Shown here: one piece after another, positions 6,734 through 11,167 of the stretch | Layout of the letters: every line of letters starts with the position of its first letter | Position numbering within the stretch: position 1 is the stretch's first letter | From: Bacteroidales bacterium | Lineage (GTDB): Bacteria > Bacteroidota > Bacteroidia > Bacteroidales > FEN-979 | Length of the DNA stretch: 11,167 nucleotides | NCBI GenBank assembly: GCA_016926765.1 | Contig: JAFGNY010000224.1 | Coordinates: 1 to 11,167, forward strand | Direction of reading: 5' to 3' | The notes under the pieces: model-generated | Databases searched by the model: none | What the model was told of the DNA's origin: nothing | The model's input: the letters and a program-made list of their open reading frames with translations, nothing else | Translations under genes and position numbers: made by a program

Positions 6734-9073
6734 TTAAAGTGTAATGATCAGAGTGGCATAAAAGACCCGTCCGGGTTCATAGAGCGGCATTTCACTCCCC
6801 ACGATCCTCCGGTTCAGATGCTCGTAATAGGCTGCATTGAACAGGTTGTTTATGCCGGCGTTTAAAGTCAATAATTCACTGTACTTATATTTCAGAGAGA
6901 GGCCCGCCGTCACAAAACCGGGAGTAGTAATTTCATTATATGCCTGAGACAGTTGGTTTTGTGCAGCCACCAAACGGATGGTTGCCTGAGGGACCAGTTT
7001 CGATTTTAAAAACTTGTACCCGATAGTCAGAGTTCCTTCTAGTGGAGGAATTTCCGCAAGAGGATCATTTTTGATGGTCTCTTCACCGGTAACCTGGCCG
7101 TTCTGGATGATGTACCGGGTGGCTTCCGGATTGATGCCCTGTGTAAGAGAAATGACAGCTGTTCCGAATAGTTTCCAGTCGTCAGGGGTGTGGTAAGCGC
7201 ATTCAAATCCATAGAGATAGACATAATCGGTATTGATGAACTGTTTGACGCCTGCCACCCCTTTGGTTTGCGGTTTGACCACAGAAGGGGGAACCTCTTT
7301 ACCGGTAATATAATTTTCTACAAGAGAGAAGAAGATGCCGGCATGAAACGATCCGGAGCAGGAGCAGTTATGGCTGAAGGCGAGATCGGCTTCGTTGTTG
7401 ATCTCCGGCTTAAGCTGAGGATTCCCGAGATAATCGAAATCATCGTAGCCAATGGGAAGTAGCATAATGAATCGTTCCACCATATCCGGACTGCGTGCAC
7501 TTCGTCCGACAGATAATCTCAAATCGATCTTTTCTGTGACGATATACCGCACACCGCCGCTGATGCTGAAGTTGGTCAGGCTGGAACTAACATCCGGAAT
7601 AGAATAGATCAGTTGTCCGTTCATCCCGTAAAAGGCCATGGAGTGACAGGAGGCATCATTGAAATCAACTCTGACAGCGCCTGTCAGATTCACTTTCCCC
7701 AGAGGTATCTGGTATTCGGCAAAGATTCCAATGTTCCGGATATGGGCATCGTCCCAAAGCTTTTCATGTTTTACCGGTAGGTTGGGTTGAAGGATCAGGC
7801 TTTTTATACGGGTGCCATCTTTAAGAATCTCTTCGTAATCGGTACCGGCGGTCACCTGATGCCTGCCAAACCTGAGACCGGCCTCTGCCCGATACCCATA
7901 GTCGATAGCAGTAACCTTGGAAACGGCTACAATGGTATCGGAAGATGGTCTCTCTTTTGTATCCATCACATGGTCTACACGGGAGTGATAACCCGAAACC
8001 GTTAACGACTGCCATCGTTTCCCCAGCGAAGTTGCTGAGTAATCAACCGAAAGGATCCGGGTATCATCACTCCGTTCATCCATGGGAAGAGCAGGGAACA
8101 TCACATTTCTGCCAAAGGAACGGATGAAGGAAACCGTAGCTGTGTGATTTTTTGCTGGTGTGATCCCCACGGTTGCTGAGTAGTTGTATTGGGTAAACCG
8201 GGAAGAGATCTCCCCGCCGTTTCCGGCGTTGTAATTTCCGGCTTTGTTGAAGTTCCCCGACAAATCGAAAAAAAAATACCGGTTGCCTCCCGTCACGTCT
8301 AGGTGACTCCGGGTGCTGTTCCAGTTGCTTTCAAATGTCTGGATTGCCGTAATATGGGTCTCAAACCTGGTATATTCATGGACTGGCGCCGTACTGATCC
8401 GAAGGATGCCGCCGAGGTTCGGGCCGTACCGGAGAGCATAAGGACCTTTATAAACCCGGATTTCTCTGACATCTGTAATATCAACATGGGAGGTGGCGGG
8501 GTCCATCCGGTTTGGGCATCCTCCTTCAATCCTGATCCCCTGGTTGAGCTGAACGTTCAACTGGCTGAATTTGAATCCACGGATCACCGGATCGAGATTG
8601 GTGCCTCCTTTCCGGATGGCTGAAATGTTGGGAGTTTCCCTGAGAAAGGAGCCGATGTCGCCGGCGGGTGTCTCCTGCAACATGGTCAGGCTGATCAGCT
8701 CGACAGAGTAAGGTTTCAGCTTTTCCTGCACATCGGTGACCTCAATTTCATTTAGTTGGGCTGTTTCAGGTGCAAGAAAGGGATCAATCCTGGTTGTATC
8801 GCCAGGGATGATAGACATTCGTTTATGGTATTCGGTGTAACCTACATACGATACCACCAGGTGATAAGTGCCTTCGGAAAGATTCGTCAGGATGAAAACA
8901 CCGTTAGAGTCAGTAACATCTCCGATATCAGGCGGAGTCAGGGTGATGTTTGCAGAAGGCAGGGGTTTTTTGCTCGATGCATCGTAAACGGTTCCTGTAA
9001 TCGTTCCGGTTTGACTGATCAGAAGGGGAAGATGAAAAAACAGAAAAAATACGGTGAAAATCAGTGATCGCAT
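6734..9073 (-). CDS. OprC/NosA-type TonB-dependent copper receptor
   Basis: This is a 779-residue outer-membrane TonB-dependent receptor. Residues 1-20 are a signal peptide. Residues about 22-100 are a carboxypeptidase-regulatory-like domain ('GTVYDASSKKPLPSANI', 'TDSNGVFILTNLSEG', 'VSYVGY'), usual for Bacteroidota receptors. 'LNEIEVTDV' (107-115) is a likely TonB box. Residues about 120-230 are the plug and the remainder a beta-barrel, with the 'NAGINNLFNAAYYEH' and 'EPGRVFYA' C-terminal signatures. The plug contains G-G-C186-P-N-R-M190-D-P and the barrel contains D-H368-V-M370-D. Together these reproduce the CxxxM and HxM copper ligands known in Pseudomonas OprC, where they are about 180 residues apart (182 here). 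Substrate is therefore predicted to be copper, imported with TonB energy. Start is ATG at 9073, 7 bp after the TPR gene stop. Confidence 0.95.
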   Translation of the reverse strand: MRSLIFTVFFLFFHLPLLISQTGTITGTVYDASSKKPLPSANITLTPPDIGDVTDSNGVFILTNLSEGTYHLVVSYVGYTEYHKRMSIIPGDTTRIDPFLAPETAQLNEIEVTDVQEKLKPYSVELISLTMLQETPAGDIGSFLRETPNISAIRKGGTNLDPVIRGFKFSQLNVQLNQGIRIEGGCPNRMDPATSHVDITDVREIRVYKGPYALRYGPNLGGILRISTAPVHEYTRFETHITAIQTFESNWNSTRSHLDVTGGNRYFFFDLSGNFNKAGNYNAGNGGEISSRFTQYNYSATVGITPAKNHTATVSFIRSFGRNVMFPALPMDERSDDTRILSVDYSATSLGKRWQSLTVSGYHSRVDHVMDTKERPSSDTIVAVSKVTAIDYGYRAEAGLRFGRHQVTAGTDYEEILKDGTRIKSLILQPNLPVKHEKLWDDAHIRNIGIFAEYQIPLGKVNLTGAVRVDFNDASCHSMAFYGMNGQLIYSIPDVSSSLTNFSISGGVRYIVTEKIDLRLSVGRSARSPDMVERFIMLLPIGYDDFDYLGNPQLKPEINNEADLAFSHNCSCSGSFHAGIFFSLVENYITGKEVPPSVVKPQTKGVAGVKQFINTDYVYLYGFECAYHTPDDWKLFGTAVISLTQGINPEATRYIIQNGQVTGEETIKNDPLAEIPPLEGTLTIGYKFLKSKLVPQATIRLVAAQNQLSQAYNEITTPGFVTAGLSLKYKYSELLTLNAGINNLFNAAYYEHLNRRIVGSEMPLYEPGRVFYATLIITL
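7964..7972 (-). other. HxM half of the predicted copper site in the receptor
   Basis: Codons for His368-Val-Met370 in a 'RVDHVMD' context. It corresponds by motif and by distance from the plug motif to the barrel-loop HxM ligands of OprC. Confidence 0.75.
8504..8518 (-). other. CxxxM half of the predicted copper site in the receptor plug
   Basis: Codons for Cys186-Pro-Asn-Arg-Met190, in the context G-G-C-P-N-R-M-D-P just before the plug strand 'DVREIRVYKGP'. Cys and Met at this plug position are the hallmark of OprC/NosA copper receptors. Confidence 0.8.
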
Positions 9074-9080
9074 TTCTGAA

Positions 9081-11167
9081 CTAATTAATCTTCAGGATAA
9101 TGTATTCGATGAGTAAAGGGATATCCTCTATATTTATTCCATTCCGGATCAGATAGGGGCTGTCTTCCAGGAAGGCATTGGCAAACAGATCGGGATCAAA
9201 ACCTTTCACCGAGAGCGCCCGGCCATAATATTGCTTTGCCGTGTCTCTGTTGCCAAGACAGAGGGCAACATGACCTGCGTTCATCAGGTCATAAGGTCCG
9301 GGATCTTCTGCCGATTCAAGGATTTCCTGGTAGGCCTCCGACGCTTTCTCAAGTTCTCCCAGGATGAAGTGGCAGTATCCTATCGGCCGCAGGGCTTTCA
9401 GGTTCCCCGGTGAAAAGAACCTTACCTGGTTGTAGTGTCTGATGGCGTCCTGGTACTCTTTCAGGTTGAAGTTGCACTGTCCGGCCTGTGAGTGAAGGTT
9501 GAGATCTTCCGGCTGAATTTTCAATGCCTCTTCCACAAATATAATTGCTTGCCGGAAGTCATTCAGTTTCATGGAGCACAATGCCAGCTTCTTAAGCACC
9601 CAAAGCCGGTCGGTATCAAAGAGTTCTGCTTTTTTATACGCATCACGTGCTTCCAGCCATTTTCCGCTCTTTTGCAAGGCATAACCCAGTTTCTGGTAAA
9701 GCTGGCCAGTAGTAATTCCCTTTTCTTCCAGGTAAGAATAGATCTCAATGGCCTCTTTCCAGTGATCTTTGGAGAAGTAAAAGACAGCCAGTTGCTCAGG
9801 AAACAGTTTTTGATCAGAGAATTGGTGCAAGTAGAACATGACGGGATAATCCAGATGCCATTTGAACACATCTTCAAATTCCCATTTCTGGGGGAAGAGT
9901 TTGAAGAAGCGGTACAAATCCTGGATATACTGGGTAAATATTGCGTTGGAGATCATCGTTGGGTCGAGGATCTCTTCTTCCGATGCCATCTCCTTCATCT
10001 GCTCCAGTTCGGCTTCAAAATGGGTGACGATCATGGAACGTTGCTGAGAGGGAATCGCTTTAAAATTCAAACCAAACGAATATTTATCCGAGTTACAGAT
10101 GTAAAAGGCTTTTTCGAGACCCTCCAGCAAGCGGGTCCGGATCTCGGCATCCTCTTTGTCTCCTTCCTGAAGCGTTTGGTGTTTCGAATAAAAGGGAATG
10201 AACCAGTTCCTCATCTCATTAAAGAAGTCAAAACGCTTCAGCATGGCAAAAGTGCTCATGAAGACATCAGCTCCCTCCATCTGCATCTTCGAAAATTTTT
10301 CTATTTTCTCAAACAGTCCGGGAACTTCGTCAATCATCTCCTTCCATACAGGATTCTCTCCCTCGGGGTCCTCATCCACCACATGATCAAGTTGCAGTTT
10401 ATCCCCGAGTTTAGGCATCATCTTCTGCATATCAGGCAGTACCTCTTCTTCAAACTCTTTGGTGATCCGTTCAGTTTCACCTGCCATCAACAATTGCAGG
10501 ATAATGGTCTCAACTTCCCTGCAGATCTCTTCATCCCCCGTAAGATCATTGATACGTTTCACCAACTCCGGATAAAAACGGATCCGTTCATTGTATTTGA
10601 TGAGTGCAAGCACAAATCCTGTCAGTGCCCTGTGGGAAACCTGTGGCTGACGTTTCAGGATGAACTCGGACAGCAGTTCCAGTTTTTGCGAATCAAAGTA
10701 ATTCAGGATGCTGAGTGTCAGAGAGCTTACGACCAGGCACTTGTCATACCACTCAATTTGGTCATCCTGATTGTAATAGCGGATCAATCGCAGATGGTAC
10801 TCATTGATCTCATGGGCCAGCCAGATAAATTTGAAGATGGAATCGGTGACCCGCAATGTGTATTCCGAATTTCCCCTGAGTAGTTCAGAAAGTTCATGGG
10901 AGGAGAAAAGATCGTCGATCCTGGATGTGACTGCGCCAGGGTCTGAACCGAAATCCTGGTTGATCTGGATCCTGGAAAGTTTCTGGCCGGGGAATGAATC
11001 CTGAAGCAGGTGTGCAGTCAGGCTATCGGCCAGGGAGAGGATGGAAGCAGAGATTGAGTTACGGATTTCTTCACGTTTGGGATCCGCATAGCCTTCATAG
11101 GTATATTTGAGAAGATTCCGGTAGTTTTCTTCGATTGATTCCAACTCGTAGAAGTATTCCGACCGGG
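9081..11167 (-). CDS. TPR-repeat protein of unknown function (5' end outside the window)
   Basis: The frame is open to the right edge: the codons upstream of a TTG at 11144 read R-S-E-Y-F-Y-E-L without a stop, so the true start lies beyond the window. At least 694 residues are seen. The visible N-terminal half (to about residue 430 from that TTG) is alpha-helical, acidic and without a recognised domain. Residues about 450-645 hold roughly five tetratricopeptide repeats, with 'WKEAIEIYSYLEEKG', 'GYALQKSGKWLEARDAYKKA', 'AIIFVEEALKIQPED', 'YQDAIRHYNQVRFFSPG' and 'LEKASEAYQEILE'. The visible part gives no information on export because the N-terminus is missing. It ends 7 bp before the copper receptor gene in the same direction. 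Cotranscription is possible, but a functional link is not shown by sequence. TPRs suggest a protein-interaction scaffold, probably cytosolic given the mature composition. Confidence 0.88.
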   Translation of the reverse strand, partial: RSEYFYELESIEENYRNLLKYTYEGYADPKREEIRNSISASILSLADSLTAHLLQDSFPGQKLSRIQINQDFGSDPGAVTSRIDDLFSSHELSELLRGNSEYTLRVTDSIFKFIWLAHEINEYHLRLIRYYNQDDQIEWYDKCLVVSSLTLSILNYFDSQKLELLSEFILKRQPQVSHRALTGFVLALIKYNERIRFYPELVKRINDLTGDEEICREVETIILQLLMAGETERITKEFEEEVLPDMQKMMPKLGDKLQLDHVVDEDPEGENPVWKEMIDEVPGLFEKIEKFSKMQMEGADVFMSTFAMLKRFDFFNEMRNWFIPFYSKHQTLQEGDKEDAEIRTRLLEGLEKAFYICNSDKYSFGLNFKAIPSQQRSMIVTHFEAELEQMKEMASEEEILDPTMISNAIFTQYIQDLYRFFKLFPQKWEFEDVFKWHLDYPVMFYLHQFSDQKLFPEQLAVFYFSKDHWKEAIEIYSYLEEKGITTGQLYQKLGYALQKSGKWLEARDAYKKAELFDTDRLWVLKKLALCSMKLNDFRQAIIFVEEALKIQPEDLNLHSQAGQCNFNLKEYQDAIRHYNQVRFFSPGNLKALRPIGYCHFILGELEKASEAYQEILESAEDPGPYDLMNAGHVALCLGNRDTAKQYYGRALSVKGFDPDLFANAFLEDSPYLIRNGINIEDIPLLIEYIILKIN

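Noticed and set aside
6734..9073. SusC-type glycan receptor
   Set aside because: No SusD partner is adjacent, the length (779 residues) is short for SusC, and the CxxxM/HxM motifs indicate copper instead.
9536..9543. TATATTTG on the minus strand as a promoter for the copper receptor
   Set aside because: It matches the -7 element, but there is no TTG/TTTG about 20 bp upstream. It is also more than 450 bp from the receptor start inside TPR coding sequence.
9492..10883. 463-codon open frame on the + strand
   Set aside because: It lies entirely antisense to the TPR gene. The translation is rich in Phe, Leu, His and Gln without domains, typical of a shadow of a helical, charged protein on the other strand.
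9081..11144. TPR protein as a complete 687-residue gene starting at 11144
   Set aside because: That start is a TTG, and the frame stays open with plausible coding sequence to the window edge, so the gene is better treated as 5'-partial.

Overview
The window looks like a piece of a Bacteroidota (Bacteroidales- or Marinilabiliales-like) chromosome, probably environmental. Four things point there. The two convincing promoters match the Bacteroidota consensus (TTTG or TTG, about 20 bp, then TAnnTTTG). Most starts lack a Shine-Dalgarno sequence. Many products are lipoproteins with Cys followed by Lys, Asp or Glu. The families present (carboxypeptidase-regulatory-like TonB receptor, FISUMP, LruC/DUF4842, PEGA) are typical of this phylum. 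There are eight real coding sequences, all but one with an export signal. I see no RNA genes, insertion sequences, CRISPR arrays or integration sites.

Left half (1-4273), surface and envelope proteins of unknown function: a PEGA plus carboxypeptidase-regulatory-like lipoprotein (+ strand, 191-784) converges on a FISUMP-domain lipoprotein (- strand, 808-1800). A 182-bp divergent intergenic region with two back-to-back Bacteroidota promoters separates the FISUMP gene from a two-gene + strand unit. That unit encodes a small lipoprotein (1983-2357) and a secreted beta-helix / TSP3 / LruC-domain protein (2369-4273).

Right half (4290-11167, all - strand), the most informative part: read in the direction of transcription it runs TPR protein (partial, leaves the window), TonB-dependent receptor, small MmpS-like lipoprotein, MbnP-family lipoprotein, MbnH/MauG-type diheme cytochrome c peroxidase lipoprotein. 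Gaps are 7, 9, 58 and 1 bp. The receptor carries the CxxxM and HxM motifs that form the copper site of the Pseudomonas OprC/NosA copper receptors, with nearly the same spacing between them. MbnP and MbnH are a known partner pair: MbnH oxidises a tryptophan of MbnP to kynurenine, which creates a copper site. I infer that this locus is a methanobactin-independent copper-acquisition module. Copper would cross the outer membrane through the receptor and be captured by MbnP that its neighbour MbnH has matured, with the small lipoprotein as an unassigned third component. No methanobactin precursor or biosynthesis gene is visible in the window.
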